Source: an uncultured Prevotella sp. (lineage in GTDB: Bacteria > Bacteroidota > Bacteroidia > Bacteroidales > Bacteroidaceae). Taken from it: a DNA stretch of 64,000 nt. The notes under the pieces are model-generated. The model saw only the letters and a program-made list of their open reading frames with translations, ran no database searches and had not been told where the DNA came from. The position numbers were made by a program, and so were the translations under genes. The DNA is taken from NCBI GenBank assembly GCA_900541575.1, contig UQKO01000006.1, forward strand, positions 1 to 64,000, in the 5' to 3' direction. Each line of letters starts with the position of its first letter. The stretch's first letter is position 1. Shown in pieces: positions 17,916 through 24,559 of the stretch.

Positions 17916-18869
17916 CTAGTTGATGCTCACGTCTTTCACTTGTACAGGTGAGGCGGGTAGCAGTTGTGAATTGTTGCAGATGATGGTTTGTCCCTTTTGT
18001 CCTTTTACGTAGAAATAGAAGTTCTTGAGTTGTGATTGGCTACGTGGGTCGGTGTGGATGATGTAGACGGAGCGCAGTAGCGGATAGTCGGCCGTGGCAA
18101 TGTAGTATTGATATGGACGTACGTACTTGGCAAATTCATCATCGGTGCGGCTCACGCGCATCACGTTGTAGGGTAGGCTCGCAAAATTGGCCATGGCACT
18201 ATCGCTCTGTTGCTTCAGCCAGTTGGCACCTACAATGCCGATAATGTTGCGATTGGTCTTCACCATATCGAGCACGGACTGATTGGTCTTACCCTCGGAG
18301 GCGAACACATTGCCTTGAAGATCGTGTCCGTTGCAGAGTGAGTCTTTCATGAAGCGCACGGTGCTTGATCCAGAGTTGTCGAACACGAGGCTGAGTTCGC
18401 CTGTCTGTGCATGGTGTTTAAGCTGTTCCCAGCGAGTAATCTTTCCCGTTACAATGCCTTTTATCTCGTCGAGCGTGATGAGGGAGTCGCGGTTGGCCTT
18501 GTTGACCACGAGTGCAATGGCATCGGAGGCAATGAGTGCTTGTGTGGCATCTAGGCGATGTGAGCGGATGATGTTGCGCTCATTGTCGGAAAGCTTACGT
18601 GTTACAATAATGCAGCGTACGCTATCGTTGACGAGCATTCGGATAGCTTGATCTTCGCTGACGTAGTGTGGCTTCATATTCGCTTCGGGGTAGGCCATTC
18701 CGTAGCTCTGTACGATGTTGTCCATAATGGGTTGGAAGGTCTCATCGATGGCTACCTTTACATCATATTCCTGCATCCAATTGGAATTTCCCTTCTTGTT
18801 GCTTTTACAAGCAGTGAGGAAGAGGGTGCAGCAGAAAGCGATGGAGAAGAAATAGAAAATGCGTTTCAT
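17916..18869 (-). CDS. PstS-like phosphate-binding lipoprotein
   Basis: 317 residues from the ATG at 18867-18869, which gives a lipoprotein signal (FCCTLFLTAC). The protein has the PBP-like fold of PstS: an early VAIDETFQPIMDNI, SDAIALVVNKAN, ITLDEIKGIVTGKITRWEQL and the anion-binding type loop FDNSGSSTVRF. No PstABC transporter genes are near. In this position, between tonB and the TPR gene, the role may differ from phosphate import. It has its own good promoter. Confidence 0.85.
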   Translation of the reverse strand: MKRIFYFFSIAFCCTLFLTACKSNKKGNSNWMQEYDVKVAIDETFQPIMDNIVQSYGMAYPEANMKPHYVSEDQAIRMLVNDSVRCIIVTRKLSDNERNIIRSHRLDATQALIASDAIALVVNKANRDSLITLDEIKGIVTGKITRWEQLKHHAQTGELSLVFDNSGSSTVRFMKDSLCNGHDLQGNVFASEGKTNQSVLDMVKTNRNIIGIVGANWLKQQSDSAMANFASLPYNVMRVSRTDDEFAKYVRPYQYYIATADYPLLRSVYIIHTDPRSQSQLKNFYFYVKGQKGQTIICNNSQLLPASPVQVKDVSIN

Positions 18870-18921
18870 TGTGTGATGTTTATTGTGCACAAATGTGTTA
18901 GCTATAAATATAAATATGAGT

Positions 18922-18954
18922 GCAAAGGTATGCAAGCCTTTGAAATGCGCCAAA
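18922..18954 (-). promoter_or_regulatory. Promoter of the PstS-like gene
   Basis: Minus strand: TTTG at 18954-18951, a 20-base spacer, then TACCTTTGC at 18930-18922. This is an exact match to the Bacteroidota -33/-7 consensus, 53 bases before the ATG. Confidence 0.8.
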
Positions 18955-18963
18955 TAAAAAGTC

Positions 18964-19004
18964 TAAAAAAGCGAGCAACAACTCTGAAGAATTGCTGCTC
19001 GCTT
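18964..19004 (-). terminator. Terminator of the exbB-exbD-exbD-tonB operon
   Basis: The stem AAGCGAGCAGCAAT (minus strand) pairs imperfectly with GTTGTTGCTCGCTT and is followed by a T6 run and another T5 stretch. It lies 49 bases after the tonB stop codon. Confidence 0.85.
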
Positions 19005-19052
19005 AATATGTGCGAATCTGTTGCTACTTGTGTAGCAATGCAGAATGCTAGC

Positions 19053-19913
19053 TTACTGTATACGGAAGCGGATAGGCAGACGGAACCATACAGGAACCGG
19101 ATGACCTTGCTGCTTAGCGGGAACGAAGCGGTGAAGCTTACGTACCACGGCTGCCGCGGCTTGGTCGCACTCCTTAGAGAGTGACTTCTCTACCTTCACA
19201 GCGCTTACCGAACCATCTACGTCTACCTTGAAACGGAGCACTACAGTACCCTGCAGTTCTTGTTCCTGTGCGATAGCCGGGTAAACGAGGTTTTTGCTAA
19301 CGAATGAAAGCAATGCTGCCTCGCCACCAGGATAGGTAGCCGGAACTTCTACGATGGCATTATCTACAACTTCGGGTTCCTTGGGTGGAACGGTTGTACC
19401 GCCAGCCTGCTGGTTTTCCTTCAAGTCGTCGATGTTGATACCCTTGTTGGGGTCGCCACCGTTGTCATAGTCTTGAGAAGAAATAGCGAACTTGTTCTTG
19501 GTAACCTCATCCTGAGTCTTGAGCTCTTTGGAGTGGTCTACCTTGTCGTCTTCTACGATCTTAGGCACGGTGAACTGGATAGATGACTTCACGGCCACCT
19601 TTTCCAATGGCTTCTCGTATTCGAGTTCGGGTTCTTTCTTCTTCTCTTCCTTCTTGGGTTCTTCTTTCTTGAGTTCCTGAAGTTCGGTTACTTCTTCAGT
19701 AGCCATATCCTTGTTCTTTGCCAATGCTGCCTCTACTGCCGATTTGGCAATGAGTGCTGCGGCTACAGCAGCAAGGATAATTACGACGATGATAATTGCA
19801 CGGAGTTGGAACTTACCTTTGTTGGCGCGGTTACGATAAGCTCCGTACTCTTTGTTACGTCCTTCGAAGACCAGATCACACCATTGTCTGGATGCTAAAT
19901 CTATTTTAGACAT
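19053..19913 (-). CDS. tonB: TonB energy-transducing protein
   Basis: 286 residues. A cytoplasmic N-terminus (WCDLVFEGRNKEYGAY) is followed by a membrane helix near residues 35-58, then a charged Glu/Lys/Pro-rich periplasmic stretch (KKEEPKKEEKKKEPELEYEK), and the C-terminal TonB domain (ATYPGGEAALLSFVSKNLVYP ... GTVVLRFKVDVDGSVSAVKVEKSL ... RFVPAKQQGHPVPVWFRLPIRF). It couples the inner-membrane proton gradient to TonB-dependent outer-membrane transporters. Last gene of the operon. Confidence 0.93.
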   Translation of the reverse strand: MSKIDLASRQWCDLVFEGRNKEYGAYRNRANKGKFQLRAIIIVVIILAAVAAALIAKSAVEAALAKNKDMATEEVTELQELKKEEPKKEEKKKEPELEYEKPLEKVAVKSSIQFTVPKIVEDDKVDHSKELKTQDEVTKNKFAISSQDYDNGGDPNKGINIDDLKENQQAGGTTVPPKEPEVVDNAIVEVPATYPGGEAALLSFVSKNLVYPAIAQEQELQGTVVLRFKVDVDGSVSAVKVEKSLSKECDQAAAAVVRKLHRFVPAKQQGHPVPVWFRLPIRFRIQ

Positions 19914-19938
19914 ACTATTAATACTTCACTTATTGTTA

Positions 19939-20583
19939 TTACTGCGCAGTGCCGTTCTTCAGAGCGTCAATCTTTGCTCTGTCGCCTTCTGCAAATTTAT
20001 CAATCACATAGCGTCCGACGCTGCAGATCTGCATTTCGTCAAGCACTTGGATCAGGTTGTCGTAAGTAGCCTTGTCAGAAGCCTTGATGATTACACTCGG
20101 GGTGTATTCGGCATTCTTGATCTTATTGAGGTCTTCCTTGTACTGAGCCTTTTGCTTTTGTTCTTGCTGAACGTTAGATGTCTGCATGCGGGCGTACTTA
20201 GCTTTCAGTGCCTCTACGGCCTTTACAGCTTGCGGGTTGCTTTCGAGAAGCATTTTGCGAATGCCGTTTTTGCCATAGGTGGTCTGGAAAAGCTTACCTT
20301 CATTGGGAATGTCGGTACCGCCAGTGGGTTTACCCTTGAAGTAGTAGAGCGTATTGTTCTCATCGATGAGAATGGTGATAGCCTTAGAGGCTGCTACCTG
20401 GCTCTGATTTTCTTCTTTGATGTCTTCCTTATCCGAAGGCATGGAGATTTCCATGGTCTGCGGCTTGAGAAGAGTGGTACAAAGCATGAAGAAAGTCACG
20501 AGCAACATGATCATATCCACCATCGGCGTGAAGTCCACGCGCGAGCTCATCTTCTTTTGTTTACTTCCTCCTAATTTTGCCAT
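19939..20583 (-). CDS. exbD: ExbD/TolR family protein, second copy
   Basis: 214 residues from the ATG at 20583; the frame extends three codons to a TTG at 20592. One membrane helix with the ExbD signature SRVDFTPMVDMIMLLVTFFML, including the proton-coupling aspartate, then a periplasmic domain that is longer than in E. coli ExbD and contains a Gln/Lys-rich helix (QQEQKQKAQYKEDLNKI). Ends 25 bases before tonB. Confidence 0.9.
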   Translation of the reverse strand: MAKLGGSKQKKMSSRVDFTPMVDMIMLLVTFFMLCTTLLKPQTMEISMPSDKEDIKEENQSQVAASKAITILIDENNTLYYFKGKPTGGTDIPNEGKLFQTTYGKNGIRKMLLESNPQAVKAVEALKAKYARMQTSNVQQEQKQKAQYKEDLNKIKNAEYTPSVIIKASDKATYDNLIQVLDEMQICSVGRYVIDKFAEGDRAKIDALKNGTAQ

Positions 20584-20595
20584 AATGTTCAAATT

Positions 20596-21207
20596 TTAGT
20601 TTTCTACGCCTTTGAGTGAGGTAATCAGATTGTAACGATTTTCCTCAACCTCGCGTAGAGAATCCATAACTCTTTTAATTACAGCGTAGGAAGTAGACTT
20701 ATCAGCCTTGATTGCAATACGCATATTCTCGCCACACGCTTCACGTGCTGTGCTTACCCAGGTCTTCAGCTCATTGTTTACGCTGTCGCAAGGAATACCA
20801 GCTTGTTGGCTCTTGGTGAGGTACTCATTCTTGATATCTCCTTGTTTCAGCCACGCGCTAACGAGGTTGAGAGGAGTACCGAATGTAGGAGCCTGCGCAA
20901 ATTCCTTCACTTCCTGCGGCGAAAGGCTCAACTTGCCAGCCTCGTTCATCGCATCAGCGAGTTTGGTGAGGCCTTCAGGAGAGTCCATGGTCATGAATAC
21001 CTTGCCGTTCTTCTCAACGAAGATGGTGAGCAAGTTGGTAGAAGGAATCTTGATTTCAGATACCGAACCAGGTGTTACCACCTTGATGGGTTCTTCCTTA
21101 ACGAAAGTTGCAGTCAACATAAAGAAGGTAAGCAGCAGGACCATGACATCGCTCATAGGCGTCATGTCTATGAACGTATCTTGTTTTTTAATTTTAAAAC
21201 GTCCCAT
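20596..21207 (-). CDS. exbD: ExbD/TolR family protein, first copy
   Basis: 203 residues with a single membrane helix and the signature DTFIDMTPMSDVMVLLLTFFML. The periplasmic part is clearly different in sequence from the second ExbD, so the two are old paralogues that probably form a heteromeric complex with ExbB. It starts 23 bases after exbB. Confidence 0.9.
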   Translation of the reverse strand: MGRFKIKKQDTFIDMTPMSDVMVLLLTFFMLTATFVKEEPIKVVTPGSVSEIKIPSTNLLTIFVEKNGKVFMTMDSPEGLTKLADAMNEAGKLSLSPQEVKEFAQAPTFGTPLNLVSAWLKQGDIKNEYLTKSQQAGIPCDSVNNELKTWVSTAREACGENMRIAIKADKSTSYAVIKRVMDSLREVEENRYNLITSLKGVEN

Positions 21208-21230
21208 GTCTTAAATACCTTTTTATGCTA

Positions 21231-22097
21231 TTAGTGAGTTGCAGAGAATGTTTCTACGATAGTGAAACCAACTTCGTCGAGGCTGAAAGTCAAGCGGTCG
21301 ATCTTGTTAGTGTAGTAGTTGTAAGTGATAACGGCGAGTGCACCAGTTGCAATACCAGAGGCAGTATTTACAAGTGCCTCAGAGATACCTACTGAAAGTG
21401 CTGAAGAGTCAGCGCCACCTTCGCCTGCACCCATGGCAGAGAATGACTTAATCATACCGAGCACAGTACCGAACAGACCCATCAAAGTACCGAGGGTTAC
21501 GATAGTACCGATGATAGGAAGATTTTCCTGCATCATAGGCATTTCGAGAGCGGTAGCTTCTTCAAGTTCCTTCTGGATTGAGAGCACCTTCTGTTCCTTA
21601 GTCAGAGTAGTGTTCTCTTCCATTTCCTTGTACTTGCGGAGAGTAGCACCTACTACGTTAGCTACAGAACCACGCTGCTTGTCGCAGAGCTGCTGAGCCT
21701 TTGCGAGGTCGTTCTGCTTGAGAGCTACCTTGATGTCGGCAACGAACTTAGTCAAGCTTGTGCGGCCGTAAGCATTGCGGATAGCGAAGAAACGCTCGAT
21801 AGCGAGAGCTACTACGGTTACGAACAAAGTCCAAATGATAGGCACAACGAAACCACCTTTGTATACTGTACCGAGGATACCTGCGGGCTCGTAAGTGTTT
21901 TCTGAAAGGAATGAGAACATTGCTGTATCACCTTCAGTTCCCTTGAAGTTGCTCAGGTTACCTGCACCGAAGAGGTAGAGTGCCAAAGCGATGAAGAAAC
22001 ATACGATAATTACGGCGAAACCTGACTTGATGCCGGTAAAGCCCTTTGATTGTTTTTTGGGTGCACCCTTGGGTGCGCTAGCATTTGTAGTTGCCAT
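21231..22097 (-). CDS. exbB: MotA/TolQ/ExbB proton channel protein
   Basis: 288 residues. After a Lys-rich N-terminus (APKGAPKKQSKGFTGI) there is a first helix (SGFAVIIVCFFIALALYLFG), a second near IIWTLFVTVVALAIERFFAIRNAY, a cytoplasmic helical domain, and the conserved C-terminal pair NLPIIGTIVTLGTLMGLFGTV and VNTASGIATGALAVITYNY. It forms the pentameric proton channel with the ExbD proteins. First gene of the operon. Confidence 0.93.
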   Translation of the reverse strand: MATTNASAPKGAPKKQSKGFTGIKSGFAVIIVCFFIALALYLFGAGNLSNFKGTEGDTAMFSFLSENTYEPAGILGTVYKGGFVVPIIWTLFVTVVALAIERFFAIRNAYGRTSLTKFVADIKVALKQNDLAKAQQLCDKQRGSVANVVGATLRKYKEMEENTTLTKEQKVLSIQKELEEATALEMPMMQENLPIIGTIVTLGTLMGLFGTVLGMIKSFSAMGAGEGGADSSALSVGISEALVNTASGIATGALAVITYNYYTNKIDRLTFSLDEVGFTIVETFSATH

Positions 22098-22194
22098 TGC
22101 TGTTAAAATTAAATGTTTGTAGATTTTTAGTTGAATTGATTTCAGTTATTTGGTTTTTGCCATATTTGTGTTGCATACGGCACAATATTTCGTG

Positions 22195-22203
22195 GCAAAG
22201 ATA
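22195..22203 (-). promoter_or_regulatory. Possible -7 element for exbB
   Basis: Minus strand TATCTTTGC matches TAnnTTTG, 98 bases upstream of exbB. The -33 element is not evident. Confidence 0.45.
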
Positions 22204-22323
22204 ATACTTAAAAATGCAACAATGGCTTTTTTGTTTCCTTTTTTTTAAGAAAATCGTGTGTTGAGAGTTTTTTTGGCTTTTCGTTGTATGCCAAGGGGGG
22301 ACGTTTCTCTTGTGAATTACAAT

Positions 22324-22362
22324 AACAAAGGACTGCAATGGTGTGGTTGCAGTCCTTTTGTT
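22324..22362 (-). terminator. Terminator after the MORN pseudogene
   Basis: Stem AACAAAGGACTGCAA / TTGCAGTCCTTTTGTT, 14-15 bp around a short loop. It lies 84 bases past the MORN stop and can act in both directions. Confidence 0.75.
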
Positions 22363-22445
22363 AAGATATGGTTAATAGGAAAGATTCGTTTAGTCTTGTG
22401 CCTATATTGGGGCGAGGCGTCCCTGCGTTAATAGTCACCATTTCA

Positions 22446-22930
22446 TTAAATCTCTTCAGAGAAGGAACCATCCGAGTTGTACCATATCCCTTTGTAGGGA
22501 TTGCCTTCCTTGAATGTGCCCTTGAAATAGGAGCCATCTTTTAGCGTATAAGTGCCTTGGTCGTAGTAGCCTTTGTTGAAAGTCCCTTTATACACATCAC
22601 CATTGTCGAATTTCAGCGTGGCATTGCCCGTTTGGTCATCGCATAGACCATCTGTAAAACAACCAGAGTAGGTGGCGGCTGGAATGCTGCCATACTTCTC
22701 AAATTTTGCCGTGCCATAGCCTTGGGGTAGGGCGCCTATGGTGTCGACTATGCTGCCGGTAAAGGCATAGTTTCGCATATTTTTGGGGCCATGGTTTACT
22801 GATACCATCAAGTTTGTTACCGATTTTTCGGCATCAATCACTGTTACAGAATCACTGTTACAGAATCACTACTAACAGAATCACTATCAGAAAGAGCTGA
22901 TGATGCAGTTGGGGCTTCAGTTTGTTGCAT
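22446..22930 (-). pseudogene. MORN-repeat protein, frameshifted by a 14-bp duplication
   Basis: The C-terminal 131 codons (22446-22841) encode MORN-type repeats such as GNATLKFDNGDVYKGTFNKG and DGSYFKGTFKEGNPYKGIW. Upstream, a frame opening with ATG at 22930 (MQQTEAPTASSALSDSDSV) runs into a stop. The break coincides with two perfect tandem copies of ATCACTGTTACAGA at 22837-22864; removing one copy joins the frames into SDSVTVIDAEKSV. The gene is therefore either a pseudogene or switchable at this repeat. The ATG overlaps the end of the RT fragment, so the true N-terminus may have been lost when the two were fused. Confidence 0.65.
22837..22864. repeat. 14-bp perfect tandem duplication
   Basis: Two adjacent copies of ATCACTGTTACAGA, plus a degenerate third copy downstream. 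Fourteen is not a multiple of three, so copy number decides the reading frame of the MORN gene. Confidence 0.9.
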
Positions 22931-23054
22931 CAAAGTTCTTGGTAAACTCGAGCACCTCTTTTTTGCATGCTTTTCCGAGTTTGGCTTTAGTATAAGCTAA
23001 ATACAGATTGTCAAGGCTGGCTATCTGTTCTGTCTGGTTGCCTTTGCGTTTCAT
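22917..23054 (-). pseudogene. N-terminal stump of a DGR-type reverse transcriptase
   Basis: A 45-codon frame from the ATG at 23052-23054: MKRKGNQTEQIASLDNLYLA, then YTKAKLGKACKKEVLEF and TKNFDATN. The pattern of a short basic start, then ΦxxLDNLxLAxxKAxxGK, then a Glu/Phe helix, is what I recall for the N-termini of Bacteroidota diversity-generating-retroelement and related reverse transcriptases. It then stops, and the catalytic palm with its YxDD box is absent from the window. It overlaps the end of the HRDC gene by 44 bases, which matches the accessory-then-RT order of DGR cassettes. The identification rests on memory of the family. Confidence 0.55.
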
Positions 23055-23511
23055 CGTTTGTGCGGTCTGTACCAAATTGGCAAAAATAACTGCCGTATTT
23101 TTCGATTTTCTTTTGCCCTATGCCAGGTATGCTCTTTAGCGTGTCGGGGGTGATTGTTGCCAGTTTGGCCACCTCAGCCAATTCTGCGTCAGTAAATACA
23201 GCGTAGGCTGGCACAGTCTCTTTTTCGGCAATAGCTTTGCGTAGCTTACGTAGAGCCGCAAACCTTTCGAAAATGTCGGGTGGCAGTATTTCGCGGTAAT
23301 CAATCTTTTGCCCTTTTGAGAAATTGTTAGCCTCTGTAGTCTTAGTAGCAGTTTCAAGATATACAATACAAAAAGTCCACACGCTGTTTCCTCCTAAGTT
23401 TGCCAATTCCTTTTTGATGTCTACCACTTTGTTGGCACGCAGAAAGTGGTTTAGTTCTTCGGTTTGCTCCTCATTGGGTTGCAAAGGTAGTGTAAATACT
23501 TTGATTTGCAT
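23011..23511 (-). CDS. HRDC-domain protein, probable DGR accessory protein
   Basis: 166 residues from the ATG at 23511 (MQIKVFTLPL); the frame extends to a GTG at 23538. The N-terminal half (EELNHFLRANKVVDIKKEL ... VWTFCIVYLE) is the conserved region of the small HRDC proteins found next to DGR reverse transcriptases in Bacteroidetes. The HRDC domain follows: FAALRKLRKAIAEKETVPAY, FTDAELAEVAKL and LKSIPGIGQKKIEKYG, which bind nucleic acid in RecQ and RNase D. The C-terminal 20 residues overlap the RT fragment frame. It appears intact although its partners are broken. Confidence 0.75.
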   Translation of the reverse strand: MQIKVFTLPLQPNEEQTEELNHFLRANKVVDIKKELANLGGNSVWTFCIVYLETATKTTEANNFSKGQKIDYREILPPDIFERFAALRKLRKAIAEKETVPAYAVFTDAELAEVAKLATITPDTLKSIPGIGQKKIEKYGSYFCQFGTDRTNDETQRQPDRTDSQP

Positions 23512-23645
23512 AAGTTTCAATTTTTCTTCGACCGCCACAGGCGGTATCTATTTATCGCTTGAAGCATAAACACGATATCGTCGGCTCCTCCCATCGCCTC
23601 ATTTTGTCGCGTTTTTTGCTCCAAGCTCTTTTCTTTACAAGGATA

Positions 23646-24535
23646 TTATAACTGGGAGAGGACGATGCGGAATCCGAGATTGTCGTAGCGGAAGTCGGGC
23701 GCGATGTAGTTACGGATCGCCGAGCGGCAGTACCTATCGAAGGTTCGCCAGCTGCCACCGCGATGCACGCGGCAAGATCCACTGCTAGGTCCCGTCGGGT
23801 CGGTTTGTGAGTAAGAACTATATGAGCCATACCAGTCGCTGCACCATTCATACACGTTGCCGATCATATCGTACAGGCCGAGTTCGTTGGCTTGCTTGGT
23901 GCCGACGGGGGGGTGCGGTTGCCGCTGTTGTCGTTATACCATGCCACGTCACTAATGTAGTTGCTACCGCTGTATTTGTAGTGGCGGCTGTAGTTGCCAC
24001 CGCGCGCAGCAAACTCCCATTCAGCCTCGGTGGGCAGACGGAAGTTGCGACCTGTGTAGCTGTTAAGGCGATTGATAAATGTTTGGCAGTCGTTCCAACT
24101 CACTTGTTCTACTGGCAGATTGTCACCTTTGAAATAGGATGGATTGCTGCCCATGACGGCTCGCCAGAGGGCTTGCGTCACCTCATATTTGCAAATGTAG
24201 TAGCTGCTGAGGGTGGGCTTTTCGCTGCCATAAGCTTCACTCCCTTGCTCACTTGTGCCCCCCCCCATGGTGAAGGTGCCGCCTGACACATATACCATGT
24301 TGTTGATGAGTTTGTTGATTTCAGCCGACAAACCCGTGGTGCTGCTTGAGAGGCTTGTGTTGTTGCGTCGTGGTGCGGGTTTAGCTTTTGGCTTAGCTAC
24401 GGGCTTTTGGTGTGGATTTGGCTTCGGTTTGCCCACCGCTGGTTTCGGCTTGTTGCGCGTAATGGTGGTTTGCGCTGCCATGCCGATGGGGCAGAGCATG
24501 ATGAGCAGAGCGAAAATAAGGTGCTTAGGGTTCAT
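23646..24535 (-). pseudogene. SUMF1/FGE-type secreted protein, candidate DGR target, frameshifted
   Basis: A signal peptide (MNPKHLIFALLIMLCPIGMAA) is followed by a Lys/Pro-rich linker (residues about 27-57) and a formylglycine-generating-enzyme-like domain: MVYVSGGTFTMGGG, YYICKYEVTQALWRAVMG, PVEQVSWNDCQTFINRLN, FRLPTEAEWEFAARGG. The frame fails at a run of seven C (coding strand) at 23907-23913; eight C would give [19 protein letters not shown] and lead into the second frame, [14 protein letters not shown] ... HRGGSWRTF ... [10 protein letters not shown]. The C-type-lectin-like C-terminus is the usual home of DGR variable regions. A second homopolymer, nine G on the coding strand, is at 24258-24266. 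Confidence 0.8.
23667..23762 (-). other. Candidate DGR variable region (VR)
   Basis: The segment from RGGSW to LGFR at the C-terminus of the SUMF1-like protein. In FGE-type DGR targets this is where adenine-directed changes accumulate at AAC/AAY template codons. Here many intervening codons end in C or T (ACC, TTC, GAT, TAC, ATC, CGT, AAC, TAC, ATC, GAC, TTC, TAC, GAC, AAT), as expected if they derive from such codons. No template repeat was found in the window, so this rests on position and codon pattern only. Confidence 0.45.
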
Positions 24536-24559
24536 GATGTATGATGTGTGCTAGCTTGA

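Larger units (their letters stand above)
22098..22445. other. Intergenic region upstream of exbB
   Basis: 348 bases with the exbB leader and possible promoter, an AT-rich tract rich in T runs at 22225-22275 and the hairpin at 22324-22362. No gene is supported. Confidence 0.7.

Noticed and set aside
22446..23650. DGR template repeat
   Set aside because: I looked for a second copy of the RGGSW-to-LGFR DNA with A-rich codons near the RT stump and found none; it seems lost with the rest of the RT.
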